A program made the translations under genes and the position numbers. The notes under the pieces were generated by a model. It was given only the letters and a program-made list of their open reading frames with translations, had not been told where the DNA came from and made no database searches. A stretch of DNA of 64,000 bases from PALSA-1004 sp963829085. Its GTDB lineage: Bacteria; Pseudomonadota; Gammaproteobacteria; Burkholderiales; SG8-41. The stretch is taken from contig CAWHHJ010000028.1 of the NCBI GenBank assembly GCA_963829085.1, positions 74,589-138,588 of the forward strand, in the 5' to 3' direction. Position 1 is the first letter of the stretch. The number at the start of each line of letters is the position of its first letter. Shown piece after piece: positions 9,403 to 18,927 of this stretch.

Positions 9403-10290
9403 TTACTCGACTGGATTTTCGAGGGTGCCGATCGGCTCGATAGTGATGGCAACGCGGTCACCCTTCTTGAGAAACTTCGGCGGATTGAAACCGATGCCGA
9501 CGCCCGCGCAGGTGCCCGTGGCAATGAGATCGCCCGGCTCGAGCGTCATCACCCTCGACAGTGTTTCGATCAAAGTTGGAATATCGAATATCAATTGACT
9601 GACCGGCGCGTCCTGGCGGACTTCGCCGTTGACACGCGTGGTGAGCTGCAGTTTCGTCACATCGGCGACTTCGTCGGCAGTGACGATGCAGGGTCCCATC
9701 GGACAGTATCCGTCGATACTTTTGCCGAGGAACCATTGCTTGTGCTGATTCTGCAGCGTGCGCGCCGTCGCGTCGTTCACTATCGTGTAACCGTAGACGT
9801 GATCGTACGCGTCCTTCCCCGAAATGCCGCGGCCGCCGGGACCGATCACTACGGTCAGCTCGCCTTCGTAATCTGTCGAATTGGTGTAATCGAGGTAACT
9901 CGGGATCGGCTCGTCGTGCGCGATCACGGAGTTCGGCCACTTCGTAAACAGGATCGGCAGCTCGGGAATCGCATCCTTGCCGGCGCTCGCATCAAAGCCG
10001 CTGGCGTGAAACTCGCGCGCATGGTCATGGTAATTCTTGCCCACGCACAGAATGTTTTTTGCCGGGCGCGGAATCGGCGCGTGCAGTTTCACACTTGCGA
10101 ACGGCACACGGCCTTCGCCGCTTTTGACTGCAGCGCGGGCGCGCTTCAGTCCATTTTTTCCAAGCGCAATAAACGCCGTCATGTCTTTCGGCAGACGTGT
10201 CGTCGCCGCCAGGTCGACGATAGTGTTTGAATCCTTGTCGTGCACACCGATGCGCATGCCCGCGGCATCACAAAACGTCACCAGCCGCAT
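9403..10290 (-). CDS. Fumarylacetoacetate hydrolase (FAH) family protein
   Basis: This 295-residue enzyme of the FAH superfamily carries ILCVGKNYHDHAREF at about residues 81-95, the metal-binding STDYEGELTVVIG near 137 and the closing LEPGDLIATGTCAGVG. The family hydrolyses or decarboxylates 2-oxo/2,4-dioxo acids in aromatic and sugar-acid catabolism with a Mg ion. It lies between a Bug gene (44 bases upstream) and tctC (131 bases downstream) on the same strand, which suggests that the imported carboxylate feeds a pathway using this hydrolase. The exact substrate is unknown. Confidence 0.92.
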   Translation of the reverse strand: MRLVTFCDAAGMRIGVHDKDSNTIVDLAATTRLPKDMTAFIALGKNGLKRARAAVKSGEGRVPFASVKLHAPIPRPAKNILCVGKNYHDHAREFHASGFDASAGKDAIPELPILFTKWPNSVIAHDEPIPSYLDYTNSTDYEGELTVVIGPGGRGISGKDAYDHVYGYTIVNDATARTLQNQHKQWFLGKSIDGYCPMGPCIVTADEVADVTKLQLTTRVNGEVRQDAPVSQLIFDIPTLIETLSRVMTLEPGDLIATGTCAGVGIGFNPPKFLKKGDRVAITIEPIGTLENPVE

Positions 10291-10333
10291 ACAGTCTCCA
10301 ACATCCGTTATTTAATACGTCGCATTTAGGGCG

Positions 10334-11314
10334 TTACAAATCGGGCCGGGCGCCCGATACCTTGACGACTTTGGCCCACTTCGCAATGTCGTCGTTCAGA
10401 TATTTCTCGAATTCGCCCGGCGTCATGCTCATTGGCTCCGCGCCCTGCTCGTTCCAGGCCTTGCGCACATCCGGGCGTCCGGCCACTTTTACTATCTCCG
10501 CATTCAGCCGATCGATCACAGGTTTCGGCGTGCCCGCGGGCGCCATAATGCCCAGCCAAATCGTGGCCTCATAACCTTTCACCCCTGACTCCGATACTGT
10601 CGGCAGGTCGGGCAGCACGCTGGACCGCTTCAAGCCCGTGGTCGCAAGCGCTTTGACTCTGCCGCCCTTGATGATGGGAGTCATCGTAGTGATCGCGTCG
10701 AACATCATCTCGACCTGGCCGCCCATAACGCCAGTGCGCGCCTCAGAGCTTCCTTTATATGGCACATGCACGATGTCCACACCCGCCATCGATTTGAACA
10801 GCTCGCCGGCCAGGTGATAAGGCGTGCCGTTACCCGAAGACGCATAGTTCAGACCGCGCGGCTTCGCTTTCGCCATCTGTATCAACTCCCTGACCGTTTT
10901 CGCGGGCACGGATGGATGTACGACCAGCACAAGATCCGAGTAATTGATCGGTGCAACCGCCACAAAGTCTTTCATCAGCGCGAACGGTTTTTTCGGTATG
11001 AGCGATTCGTTGATGGTGTGCGTATTCGACATGAGCAACAGCGTATAGCCATCGGCCGGCGATTTCGCCACGACTTCAGTGCCGATAATCGATCCTGCGC
11101 CCGGACGGTTGTCCACCACAAATGGCTGGCCTAGCGCGTCCTGCAGACGCTGACTCTCGTAGCGCGCATAAATGTCCGCTGGTCCGCCTGCCGCAAATGG
11201 CACAATGATACGCACGCCTTTGCCCGGATAAGTTTGCGCCGATGTGAACTGCGTGTGCGCGCACAGCGTAGCCGCTGTCGCAGCCAAAACTGCACGCCAA
11301 ACATGTGCATTCAT
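10334..11314 (-). CDS. Bug-family periplasmic solute-binding protein
   Basis: This is an intact 326-residue Bug protein. I chose the internal ATG at 11314, preceded by AAAGGA, giving a signal peptide that ends near TSAQ. Hallmarks are YPGKGVRIIVPFAAGGPADI, VDNRPGAGSIIG, SPADGYTLLLMS, LVVHPSVPAKTV and HVPYKGSSEA. It lacks its own TctAB and lies just upstream of the FAH-family gene and tctCBA, so it may share those permeases. The ligand is unknown. Confidence 0.93.
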   Translation of the reverse strand: MNAHVWRAVLAATAATLCAHTQFTSAQTYPGKGVRIIVPFAAGGPADIYARYESQRLQDALGQPFVVDNRPGAGSIIGTEVVAKSPADGYTLLLMSNTHTINESLIPKKPFALMKDFVAVAPINYSDLVLVVHPSVPAKTVRELIQMAKAKPRGLNYASSGNGTPYHLAGELFKSMAGVDIVHVPYKGSSEARTGVMGGQVEMMFDAITTMTPIIKGGRVKALATTGLKRSSVLPDLPTVSESGVKGYEATIWLGIMAPAGTPKPVIDRLNAEIVKVAGRPDVRKAWNEQGAEPMSMTPGEFEKYLNDDIAKWAKVVKVSGARPDL

Positions 11315-11551
11315 ATAATTCCTTTCACTGCAGAATCGGGGCACGAAATTTCGAGGCCGCCAGTATCAGGCGCGATGCGCGAATGGTCAACAGCATGCGT
11401 GCATACGCGTCTGCAGCGTGTAGGCGATTTACTTGCATGCCGCCGGCGTATTGCCGTCCGGGGCATCCGCTTAGATTGACGAGGAACGAATTCGGTTACA
11501 CTCGTCAGTGTTTCGACTCACAGAACTCATAGTTAAAGCGCGAGTGGCGAG

Positions 11552-12871
11552 ATGAACGGCGATACCCTGGCCACACGCTGGCTCGCACGTATAGTTGTCG
11601 TCCGCCCCGGCGAAATGCGGGCATTGCTGTGGTCGTTCGCGTACTTCTTCTGCCTGCTCGCGGGTTACTATGTGCTGCGACCGTTGCGCGACGAAATGGG
11701 CATCGCGGGCGGCGTCAAAAATCTGCAGTGGCTGTTTACGGCAACTTTTTTCGTCATGCTTGCAGCCGTGCCTGTGTTTGGCGCAATCGTTGCACGGCTG
11801 CCGCGCAAGCGCTTTGTGCCGTTGGTTTATCACTTCTTCGTTCTCAATATTGCGATCTTCTGGGTACTGCTGACGCTCAACATCGAAAGAGTCATGGTTG
11901 CGCGCGTATTCTTTGTTTGGATCAGCGTATTCAATCTTTTTGCGGTGTCCGTGTTCTGGTCTTTCATGGCGGACTTGTTCGCCAGCGAACAGGGCAAGCG
12001 CTTGTTTGGTTTCATCGCGGCGGGCGGCTCGGCAGGAGCGCTCGCCGGGCCTGCCATAACCGTCGCGCTGGCGGTACCGCTGGGCCCCGTGAACCTTCTC
12101 ATCATTGCAGCTGTGCTGCTCGAACTTGCGGTGTTGTGCGCGCATCGTCTCGAGACGTCCGCCGCTGAGCTTGCCACCGCGCGCAGCGCCGCTCAGCCGA
12201 AAGCGCCTGCAAATGCGCAACCCGCCGGCAACGTGCTCGGCGGCGGATGGCTTGCGGGCATCCTGATGGTATTGCGCTCGCGTTACCTCGGCGGCATCGC
12301 CTTGTGGGTGGTATTGTTGTCACTCGCCGGTACGTTTCTGTATTTCCAGCAAGCGAACATAGTGGCGGCCGCATCTGACGATCCAGCGGTGCGCACGCGT
12401 ATTTTTGCGACGATCGACCTTGCGATTGGCATTGTCACACTCGTCGTTCAGTGTTTCGCGACCGGGCGATTGATCGCGCGCTTTGGCGTTGGGCCCGCCG
12501 TCGCTTTTCTGCCGGTTGTCTTTGCCTGCGGCTTCGTGGCGCTTGCCCTGTCGCCTGCGTTGCTCGTCGTCATCGCCTTTCAGGCTATGCAGCGCGCCGC
12601 CAACTTCGCGCTTTCAAATCCGGCGCGTGAAGTGCTCTTCACAGTAGTATCACGTGAGGAAAAATACAAAGCAAAGAATGTCATCGACATTGTGGTTTTC
12701 AGGGGCGCCGATGCAGTAACCGGCTGGCTGTTCGCGACTATGCGCGGCGCGGGTCTCGAGCTCTCGACAATTTCGCTTGCCACAGTGCCGTTTCTGGTTG
12801 CCTGGGCTATTCTCGGCCTGGCGCTTGGCCGTACGCAGGAGCGTCTCTCCCGTCCGGGCGAACTCCCGTAG
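11552..12871 (+). CDS. Npt1/Npt2-family (ATP:ADP antiporter-like) membrane transporter
   Basis: This 439-residue protein has about twelve hydrophobic segments. It starts with a short cytoplasmic stretch and then FAYFFCLLAGYYVLRPLRDE, the conserved opening of the bacterial nucleotide-transporter-like (Npt1/Npt2, TlcC-like) branch; SVFWSFMADLFASEQGKRLF is another conserved segment. The family includes ATP/ADP exchangers of intracellular bacteria, but free-living proteobacteria also carry members of unproven substrate. It is followed 20 bases later by an aldo/keto reductase gene. The 237 bases upstream separate it from a divergent Bug gene and should hold both promoters, though I see no clear box. 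Confidence 0.82.
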   Translation: MNGDTLATRWLARIVVVRPGEMRALLWSFAYFFCLLAGYYVLRPLRDEMGIAGGVKNLQWLFTATFFVMLAAVPVFGAIVARLPRKRFVPLVYHFFVLNIAIFWVLLTLNIERVMVARVFFVWISVFNLFAVSVFWSFMADLFASEQGKRLFGFIAAGGSAGALAGPAITVALAVPLGPVNLLIIAAVLLELAVLCAHRLETSAAELATARSAAQPKAPANAQPAGNVLGGGWLAGILMVLRSRYLGGIALWVVLLSLAGTFLYFQQANIVAAASDDPAVRTRIFATIDLAIGIVTLVVQCFATGRLIARFGVGPAVAFLPVVFACGFVALALSPALLVVIAFQAMQRAANFALSNPAREVLFTVVSREEKYKAKNVIDIVVFRGADAVTGWLFATMRGAGLELSTISLATVPFLVAWAILGLALGRTQERLSRPGELP

Positions 12872-12891
12872 AATGCAACGGTCAATGTTGC

Positions 12892-13821
12892 ATGCCTGTT
12901 CCGTTTGACCTGCGGCGCCGCCGGGCGCTTACAACCCTGGGCGCCGGCGCACTTATGACTTTGTCCAATCCATCAGCGCCGGCCACTGCATCTTCGGTCC
13001 TTAAACGTCCGATTCCCCGCAGCGGCGAACAGCTTCCTGTAATCGGGCTCGGCACTTACATCGTGTTCGATGTGCCGCGCGGCTCGGCTGAACTGCCCGA
13101 ACTCAAGAACGTTTTGACGACCTTCGTCGATGGCGGCGGCAAACTCATCGACAGCTCACCGATGTATGGACGCGCTGAGGCTGTGGTTGGCGAACTCGCC
13201 ACATCGCTCAATTTACAGCCGTCGCTGTTTCTCGCGACCAAGGTGTGGACGAGCGGCCGCGACGCGGGCATACGGCAAATGCAGGACTCGTTGCGGCTGA
13301 TGCGTACGCCCCGGATGAATCTCATTCAAGTCCATAATCTTCTCGATCTGCCAACTCACCTGAAGACGCTGCGCGAATGGAAGACGGCAGGCACGATACG
13401 TTATCTCGGCATCACGCACTATCATTCCGGAGCATATGCGGAGCTCGAGAAGCTGTTGAAGACGCGCGAGTACGATTTCGTGCAATTCAACTATTCGCTT
13501 GCCGAGCGTGAAGCGGAGCAGCGTCTGCTCGGCGTCGCCGCGGAATCAGGCACTGCCGTGATCATCAACCGGCCGTTTGCACAGGGCGAGCTTTTCCCCA
13601 AAGTAAAAGGACGCGAGCTGCCGTCATGGGCAGCAGATTTCGATTGCACAAGCTGGGCACAATTTTTCCTCAAATACATAATTGCGCACCCCGCTGTCAC
13701 TTGTGTCATTCCCGGAACCGGCAAAGTACGCCACATGACAGATAACCTGAATGCGGGCGCAGGCCGGCTGCCGGACATGCAGCAGCGCAAGCGCATGGCC
13801 GAACTGATAGGCACGTTCTGA
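12892..13821 (+). CDS. Aldo/keto reductase, probably Tat-exported
   Basis: This 309-residue AKR-family protein has the catalytic set in order: Asp in LIDSSPMYGRAE (about 86, with Tyr a few residues on), Lys in LATKVWTSG (about 112) and His in IQVHNLLD. The N-terminus RRRRALTTLGAGALMTL resembles a twin-arginine signal, so it may act in the periplasm. The next gene starts on its stop (TGATG overlap). The substrate is not predictable. Confidence 0.88.
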   Translation: MPVPFDLRRRRALTTLGAGALMTLSNPSAPATASSVLKRPIPRSGEQLPVIGLGTYIVFDVPRGSAELPELKNVLTTFVDGGGKLIDSSPMYGRAEAVVGELATSLNLQPSLFLATKVWTSGRDAGIRQMQDSLRLMRTPRMNLIQVHNLLDLPTHLKTLREWKTAGTIRYLGITHYHSGAYAELEKLLKTREYDFVQFNYSLAEREAEQRLLGVAAESGTAVIINRPFAQGELFPKVKGRELPSWAADFDCTSWAQFFLKYIIAHPAVTCVIPGTGKVRHMTDNLNAGAGRLPDMQQRKRMAELIGTF

Positions 13822-14717
13822 TGCGGTTCACTTTGTGGATTGTCGTGGCCTTGCTCAGCGCGCTGCTGGAGGGCTGCAGCGCCTTGCGGCTTACATATCC
13901 GCAGGCCGATGTTTTCCTGAGCTGGCGGGCGCGGACCTACTTCGATCTCGACCGCGATCAGCGCCAGGACTTCGGCACACGACTGGAACGACTGCTGGCC
14001 TGGCATCGGTATGAACAGCTTCCCGACTACGCAGCATTCCTGACGACCGCTATTGCGAAAGCCGAGCCCGGACTTAAGCGCGAGGACATTCTGTGGTTCG
14101 TTGATGGCATATCGACCCGTTACCGGGTCATTGTCAATCGTGCGTCACCCGATGCGGCCGAAGTGCTGGCGACGATTACGCCTGATCAGATCGGTGCGCT
14201 GCAAAAGCAGTTGGATAAGGACAACCGGAAATATGTGTCCGAAAATGAGCTCAATGAGAAACCGGACAGACGCAAGCACGCCCGCTTGAAGAAGACCGTG
14301 AGCCAGATCGAAGACTGGACCGGCAGCCTTACGCATGAGCAGGAAAGAAAGGTGGCAACGCTGCTCGAGCCGATTCCACTGATCGAACATCTGCGTTATC
14401 AGGACCGGCTGCGCCGGCAGCATGAATTTGTCGAGCTCTTGAAGCAGCGCCAGAGCAAAGACTTCGAGCCGCGGCTGCGGCAGTGGCTGATCGAATGGGA
14501 TCACGGCCGCACGCCCGAATACAGCCAGCTTGCAAAACAAGTCTTCGACCAGCGAGTTGGTTTTTACATTGCGGTGGAGAAAATACTGACGCCGGACCAG
14601 CGCCAGACTTTCATAAGCCGCATGCAGAAGTTTGCTGACGACTGTAAATCGCTGTCCGCGCGGCCGGGCTCCAGCGCGGCTCTTCCGCTGGACACCGCCA
14701 TCGCCTTACTCGAATAA
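13821..14717 (+). CDS. DUF6279-family lipoprotein
   Basis: This 298-residue predicted lipoprotein has lipobox LLEGC (Cys at about 19) followed by SALRLTYPQADVFLSWR and then a highly charged, mainly helical protein rich in Arg, Glu and Gln. The pattern matches the DUF6279 lipoproteins found in beta- and gammaproteobacteria, whose function is unknown. Its start overlaps the aldo/keto reductase stop. The aminotransferase gene begins 7 bases after its end. Confidence 0.85.
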   Translation: MRFTLWIVVALLSALLEGCSALRLTYPQADVFLSWRARTYFDLDRDQRQDFGTRLERLLAWHRYEQLPDYAAFLTTAIAKAEPGLKREDILWFVDGISTRYRVIVNRASPDAAEVLATITPDQIGALQKQLDKDNRKYVSENELNEKPDRRKHARLKKTVSQIEDWTGSLTHEQERKVATLLEPIPLIEHLRYQDRLRRQHEFVELLKQRQSKDFEPRLRQWLIEWDHGRTPEYSQLAKQVFDQRVGFYIAVEKILTPDQRQTFISRMQKFADDCKSLSARPGSSAALPLDTAIALLE

Positions 14718-14724
14718 CACGCCC

Positions 14725-15882
14725 ATGCCGGCATATAAAAACGCTATCTCGTCCAAGCTGCCGCGGGTGGGCACCACGATATTTACGGTGATGTCGCAGC
14801 TTGCGCACGAGCATAACGCGATCAACTTGTCGCAGGGTTTTCCAGACTTCGACTGCGCGCCCAAGCTGCGGGAGCTGGTACAAAAGTACATTAATGCGGG
14901 ACTTAATCAATACCCGCCTTCGGCCGGTGTCATGAGCCTGCGCGAGCGAGTCGCCGAAAAGGTCCAGGCGTTATACGACGCGACTTACGACCCCGACACC
15001 GAAATTACCATCGTGCCGGGCGCGACGTACGGGATTTTCACGGCGATCTGCGCCTTTGTGCGACCCGGCGACGAGGTCATCCTTTTCGAGCCCACGTATG
15101 ACAGCTACGCGCCGGCGGTCGAAGTCAATGGTGGAAAACCCGTGTTCGTGCGGCTGCAATATCCGGACTATGGAATCGTGTGGCAGGACGTGCAGCGCGC
15201 GATCACTGATAAGACACGCATGATCGTGATCAACACGCCGAACAATCCGACGACCAGCGTGTTTTCGGCTGAGGACATGCGCGTCCTCGCTGACGTGCTG
15301 CGCGACACCGGCATCATCGTCGTCTCTGACGAAGTTTATGAGCACCTCGTATATGATGGTCATCAGCATCAGAGCGTGGCACGCTTCCCCGGACTCGCCG
15401 AGCGCAGCTTCGTCGTGTCGTCATTCGGCAAGACTTACAGCGTTACCGGCTGGAAGATGGGCTATGTGCTCGCACCGCGGGAGTTAATGAACGAGTTTCG
15501 TAAGGTGCACCAATTCAATGTGTTCGTGACAAATAGTCCGCTCCAGCATGTGCTCGCCGAATTCATGGGCGACAAGGACGCGTATTTGTCGCTGCCTGCG
15601 TTCTATCAGCGCAAGCGCGACTTTTTTGTGACCCGTCTCGAAGGCTCCCGCTTTCGCGTACTGCCTTCGCGCGGCACCTTCTTTCAGAATCTTGCATACG
15701 ATCGTATTACGGACGAGAAAGACAGCGACCTTGCCATCCGATTGACGAAGGAAAAAGGTCTGGCGTCGATTCCGCTCTCGGCGTTTTATCACGATGGACA
15801 TTGCGATAATGTGCTGCGGTTCTGTTTCGCAAAATCCGAGGAAACGCTCGCGAAAGGTGCGGCGATTCTGAGGACGCTTTGA
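14725..15882 (+). CDS. Pyridoxal-phosphate aminotransferase, methionine aminotransferase type
   Basis: This 385-residue class I aminotransferase has INLSQGFPDFDCAPKL near the start, NTPNNPTTSVFS around 170, VVSDEVYEHLVYDG around 200, and the PLP-binding Lys in SSFGKTYSVTGWKMGY (about 236). The 'NLSQGFPDF' opening is typical of YbdL/kynurenine-aminotransferase-like enzymes that transaminate methionine and aromatic amino acids. I chose the ATG at 14725; an upstream in-frame ATG lies inside the previous gene. Confidence 0.9.
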   Translation: MPAYKNAISSKLPRVGTTIFTVMSQLAHEHNAINLSQGFPDFDCAPKLRELVQKYINAGLNQYPPSAGVMSLRERVAEKVQALYDATYDPDTEITIVPGATYGIFTAICAFVRPGDEVILFEPTYDSYAPAVEVNGGKPVFVRLQYPDYGIVWQDVQRAITDKTRMIVINTPNNPTTSVFSAEDMRVLADVLRDTGIIVVSDEVYEHLVYDGHQHQSVARFPGLAERSFVVSSFGKTYSVTGWKMGYVLAPRELMNEFRKVHQFNVFVTNSPLQHVLAEFMGDKDAYLSLPAFYQRKRDFFVTRLEGSRFRVLPSRGTFFQNLAYDRITDEKDSDLAIRLTKEKGLASIPLSAFYHDGHCDNVLRFCFAKSEETLAKGAAILRTL

Positions 15883-15963
15883 TGTAAGTCAACGTGGCCG
15901 CAGCTGCGGCGACTCGACTGCCCGACGGCTTAACATGTCTCACGACCCACCGAGGAGCACTGT

Positions 15964-16925
15964 ATGAAGCATTCTGTTGCAACTACCACCGTCATTTTGT
16001 GCGCCGCCGCCATGCCGGCCGCGTTCGGCCAGAATTACCCGACGAAACCCATTCGCATCGTTGCACCGTTTGCGCCGGGCGGCGGCACCGATTTCATCGC
16101 GCGCGTGGTCGCGCAGAAATTGACCGAAAGCCTCGGTCAGCAAACGCTCGTCGACAACCGGCCCGGAGCCGGCGGCACGCTCGGTGCAGAAATCGGCATC
16201 AAGTCACCGCCCGACGGGTATACGTACGTGCTGGTTGCCGGCAGTTATGCGGTGAACCCGAGTCTCTTCAAGCTGTCGTTCGATCCGGTCAATGACATCA
16301 CGCCGGTCATCCAGTTGTCGCAGGGTCCTTTTCTGATCGTCGTGCATCCGTCGCTGCCGGTCAAAAACGTTAAAGACCTAATAGCGGTCGCGAAGTCAAA
16401 GCCGGGCCAGTTAACGTTCGCGTCGAGCGGCGCGGGCAGCATTACGCAGCTGGCGACGGAGCTCTTCAACGACATGGCCGGTATCAAAATGATTCATGTG
16501 CCGTACAAGGTACGGGACCGGCGATTACCGACACCATTGCAGGACACGTGCAGATCCTATTCGGCAGCGTCGCCACGACTTTGCCGCAGATGAAGACGGG
16601 CCGCCTGAGAGGAATCGCGGTAACGACCGACAAGCGCATACCGGCGGCGCCTGAAATTCCGACCGTGTCGGAGTCTGGACTGAAAGACTATGCCGTCGTC
16701 TTATGGCACGGCCTGATCGCGCCGAAAAATCTGCCCAAACCGATCCTTGACCGCGTAAACGGTGACCTCAACAAGATATTGCAGTCGAAAGAGATGCAGG
16801 ACAACCTGTCGCGCGATGGCGTATCCGCCGCCGGCGGCACGCCGGAGCAATTCGCCAATCTGATCAAGCGCGACATCGAAATGTGGCGCAAAGTTGTTCA
16901 AAAAGCGGGCGTCAAGGCGGAGTAA
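15964..16925 (+). CDS. Bug-family periplasmic solute-binding protein, frameshifted
   Basis: This is a Bug protein of about 320 residues. The signal peptide ends near AFGQ, followed by YPTKPIRIVAPFAPGGGTDF, VDNRPGAGGTLG, SPPDGYTYVL, IVVHPSLPVKNV and IHVPYKG. The frame is lost at about 16508-16510, where one base is missing (AAGGTAC); adding it restores VPYKGTGPAITDTIAGHVQ. The indel abuts GTAC. No transporter membrane genes are adjacent, so this is an orphan binding protein. A hairpin follows its stop. Confidence 0.88.
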
Positions 16926-16969
16926 TCAACAACAACGCTGCCCGGCTTTACACGCTCAGCATCAAGGAA

Positions 16970-16989
16970 AGCGCTGCCTGCGCAGCGCT
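16970..16989. terminator. Hairpin between converging genes
   Basis: AGCGCTG and CAGCGCT pair perfectly around a 6-base loop. It lies 44 bases after the Bug stop and 10 bases beyond the DUF2721 stop on the other strand. There is no T-run directly after the stem in either direction (a T-run at 17001-17007 is 12 bases away), so it is a possible bidirectional terminator only. Confidence 0.45.
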
Positions 16990-16998
16990 CGACACCGC

Positions 16999-17457
16999 TT
17001 ATTTTTTTGCCAGCGGCCTCTGGGCGAATTCAAGTGTATGCGTTGCGAGCAGCGTTTCGCCAAGGAAGCACATCAGTGCCAGCACAAACGAGACGACGCC
17101 ACCGAGGAAGCTCCATGGCACCAGGTGCTCGCTGCGCGGGGCGAGCGTTTCCCCGAGGAAAAGAATCATTACCGTCGATCCGATCAGCATCGCACACACC
17201 ACTAGCAGAGCGACCGACCAGTTCACGATGCGACCTCGCAGCCGCAATCTCGTGAGTTCGCGATAGGCGTGGTCCTCATTGCGGGCGGTGCCGGCTTCAA
17301 TCCGATCTTCGAGATCGCGCGCGCGATCGATAATGCGCGAGAGCCGCGTCGCCAGGGCGCCGATCAACGCAGCAACCGCTGACAGCATGAACACCGGCGC
17401 CACCGCCAGCTGTATGCCATGCGATACGGTGTTCAGGTCCAGAGGCACGCCTCCCAT
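16999..17457 (-). CDS. DUF2721-family membrane protein
   Basis: This 152-residue integral membrane protein has three hydrophobic segments (about 17-37, 80-100 and 118-138). RLSRIIDRARDLEDRIEAGT after the first helix and LRLRGRIVNWSVALLV before the second match DUF2721, a family without assigned function. It lies 12 bases downstream of the SET-domain gene on the same strand, so the two are probably co-transcribed. Confidence 0.85.
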   Translation of the reverse strand: MGGVPLDLNTVSHGIQLAVAPVFMLSAVAALIGALATRLSRIIDRARDLEDRIEAGTARNEDHAYRELTRLRLRGRIVNWSVALLVVCAMLIGSTVMILFLGETLAPRSEHLVPWSFLGGVVSFVLALMCFLGETLLATHTLEFAQRPLAKK

Positions 17458-17469
17458 TGCGCTGTCGCG

Positions 17470-17934
17470 CTAACGCCGCGCAGCGAGGAATGTGCCGCGG
17501 CACTTTTTGGTGCCGCATCGGCAGGCATACAGACGCTTGATCGCCGGCGTATAGCGCTCTTCGATCACAAGGTTGTACTCGTACGAAAGTTCCTCGCCGG
17601 TCTTGATGCCGCGCAGCGCATGGATATACAGACGGTTGTCTTCTTCCACAGGCTCGCAATTGGGATCGCAGCTATGATTAATCCAGCGCGCGGAATTGCC
17701 GCCGCGATATGCGTCCACGACCATGCCGTTGTCGAGCAGGAACAGGAATGTGTGATTGCTTTCATCTGCACCATACAGGTCGTCGGCCTCGGCTTCCGTT
17801 ATGACCTTGCCCTTGTACTCGATGATGCGCTCTCCTTTCGCGATCGGTCGAGTCGCAAACACGCCCTTACCGTGAATGCCCGAGCTCCGCACGACGATAG
17901 GCGACGGGCGGCTGCTGCGCTTCTTTACGACCAT
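17470..17934 (-). CDS. SET-domain protein (putative lysine methyltransferase)
   Basis: This 154-residue protein consists almost only of a SET domain. GIHGKGVFATRPIAKGERI opens it, WINHSCDPNCEP holds the RFINHSCxPN SAM-binding motif, GEELSYEYN the catalytic-core motif, and CRCGTKKCRGTF the post-SET zinc cysteines. Bacterial SET proteins methylate protein lysines, but targets are mostly unknown. I chose the ATG at 17934; an in-frame start further upstream adds a stretch unlike the family. Confidence 0.88.
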   Translation of the reverse strand: MVVKKRSSRPSPIVVRSSGIHGKGVFATRPIAKGERIIEYKGKVITEAEADDLYGADESNHTFLFLLDNGMVVDAYRGGNSARWINHSCDPNCEPVEEDNRLYIHALRGIKTGEELSYEYNLVIEERYTPAIKRLYACRCGTKKCRGTFLAARR

Positions 17935-18081
17935 GCTGCTGAATCCCGTTCGAATGAGACAGTGTGGAGCAATTGAACCGCGGGCGAGAGTGCAACGCCT
18001 GGCGGGCTTTCGAATGCAAACATGGAGGGCCCAATTGCGCCGGAACGGCCGCATCAATTACCCGTTCCTGCTCGGAAACCC

Positions 18082-18855
18082 TTAAAGAACGCCCGACAGT
18101 CCGCCGTCGACGTTAATGCAGGTGCCGGTGACGTAGCTCGCCGCATCCGAGGCCAGAAACGCGATGACATTGGCCACTTCTTCCGATTCTCCCATGCGGC
18201 CGATGGGCACAGTCTTGCCGGTTTTGTCGTAATGGTCCTGGACGCTGAGCCCGCTGCGCGCCGCCCGTCTTTCCTGCTGCATGGATTTGATCTTGCCTAC
18301 CGCGACCGCATTCACAAGGATGTTGAACGGTGCAAGTTCCTTCGACAGGCCTTTTGTCAGCGCAAGGCCCGCTGCGCGGCTAACGGTGGTGGGGAACTGC
18401 GCTGCGCCGGGCTGCTTGGCGCCAACCATGTTGAGGTTGATGATGCGCCCGCCGCCCTGCTTCTTCATGTGCGGCATTGCGGCGCGCGTGGTGCGCACCT
18501 GCGCCATGACCTTGATCTCTATATCGTGCGCGAATGCTTTATCGTCGACAGTATCGAACGGCGACTGACCGGTGCCGCCGGCATTGTTGACGATGACATC
18601 GATGCGGCCGAACCGGCGCACCGTTTCTTCGACGAAGCGTTCCATGTCGCCCGCTTTCGCTGCGTCAGCGACGACGGTCAACACCTCGGCGCCCAGCTTT
18701 TTGCATTCGGCCGCCTTCGCCTCCAGCACCTCGCCGCGCCGCGCGCAGATTGCAAGCCGGGCGCCGAGCTCCGCAACGCGCGTCGCGGCCGCACCGCCGA
18801 TGCCCTCGCTGCCGCCGGTGATCGCGATGACTTTGCCTTTAAGACTCAAGTTCAT
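18082..18855 (-). CDS. Short-chain dehydrogenase/reductase-like protein with atypical active site
   Basis: This 257-residue SDR-fold protein has the cofactor motif TGGSEGIGGA (residues 13-22) and NNAGG at about 91. Where active SDRs carry Tyr-x-x-x-Lys, this protein reads TTVSRAAG: both Tyr and Lys are replaced (Thr and Arg), and the preceding Ser region reads INLNMVG. It may be a non-catalytic or unusual member; related sequences with Thr/Arg here exist in Burkholderiales SDR annotations from memory, but I cannot verify that. It stands alone between the SET gene and a Bug gene. Confidence 0.85.
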   Translation of the reverse strand: MNLSLKGKVIAITGGSEGIGGAAATRVAELGARLAICARRGEVLEAKAAECKKLGAEVLTVVADAAKAGDMERFVEETVRRFGRIDVIVNNAGGTGQSPFDTVDDKAFAHDIEIKVMAQVRTTRAAMPHMKKQGGGRIINLNMVGAKQPGAAQFPTTVSRAAGLALTKGLSKELAPFNILVNAVAVGKIKSMQQERRAARSGLSVQDHYDKTGKTVPIGRMGESEEVANVIAFLASDAASYVTGTCINVDGGLSGVL

Positions 18856-18927
18856 TTCTGTTACCCCTTTGCATTGCGGTGGTCAGTGCCGATTCTCGCA
18901 TAACATCTGCTTCGTTTCCGCACGCAC

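Noticed and set aside
11476..11502. Possible promoter (TTGACG ... TACACT) upstream of the transporter at 11552
   Set aside because: The spacer is only 15 bases and the boxes are weak, so the evidence is too thin to annotate.
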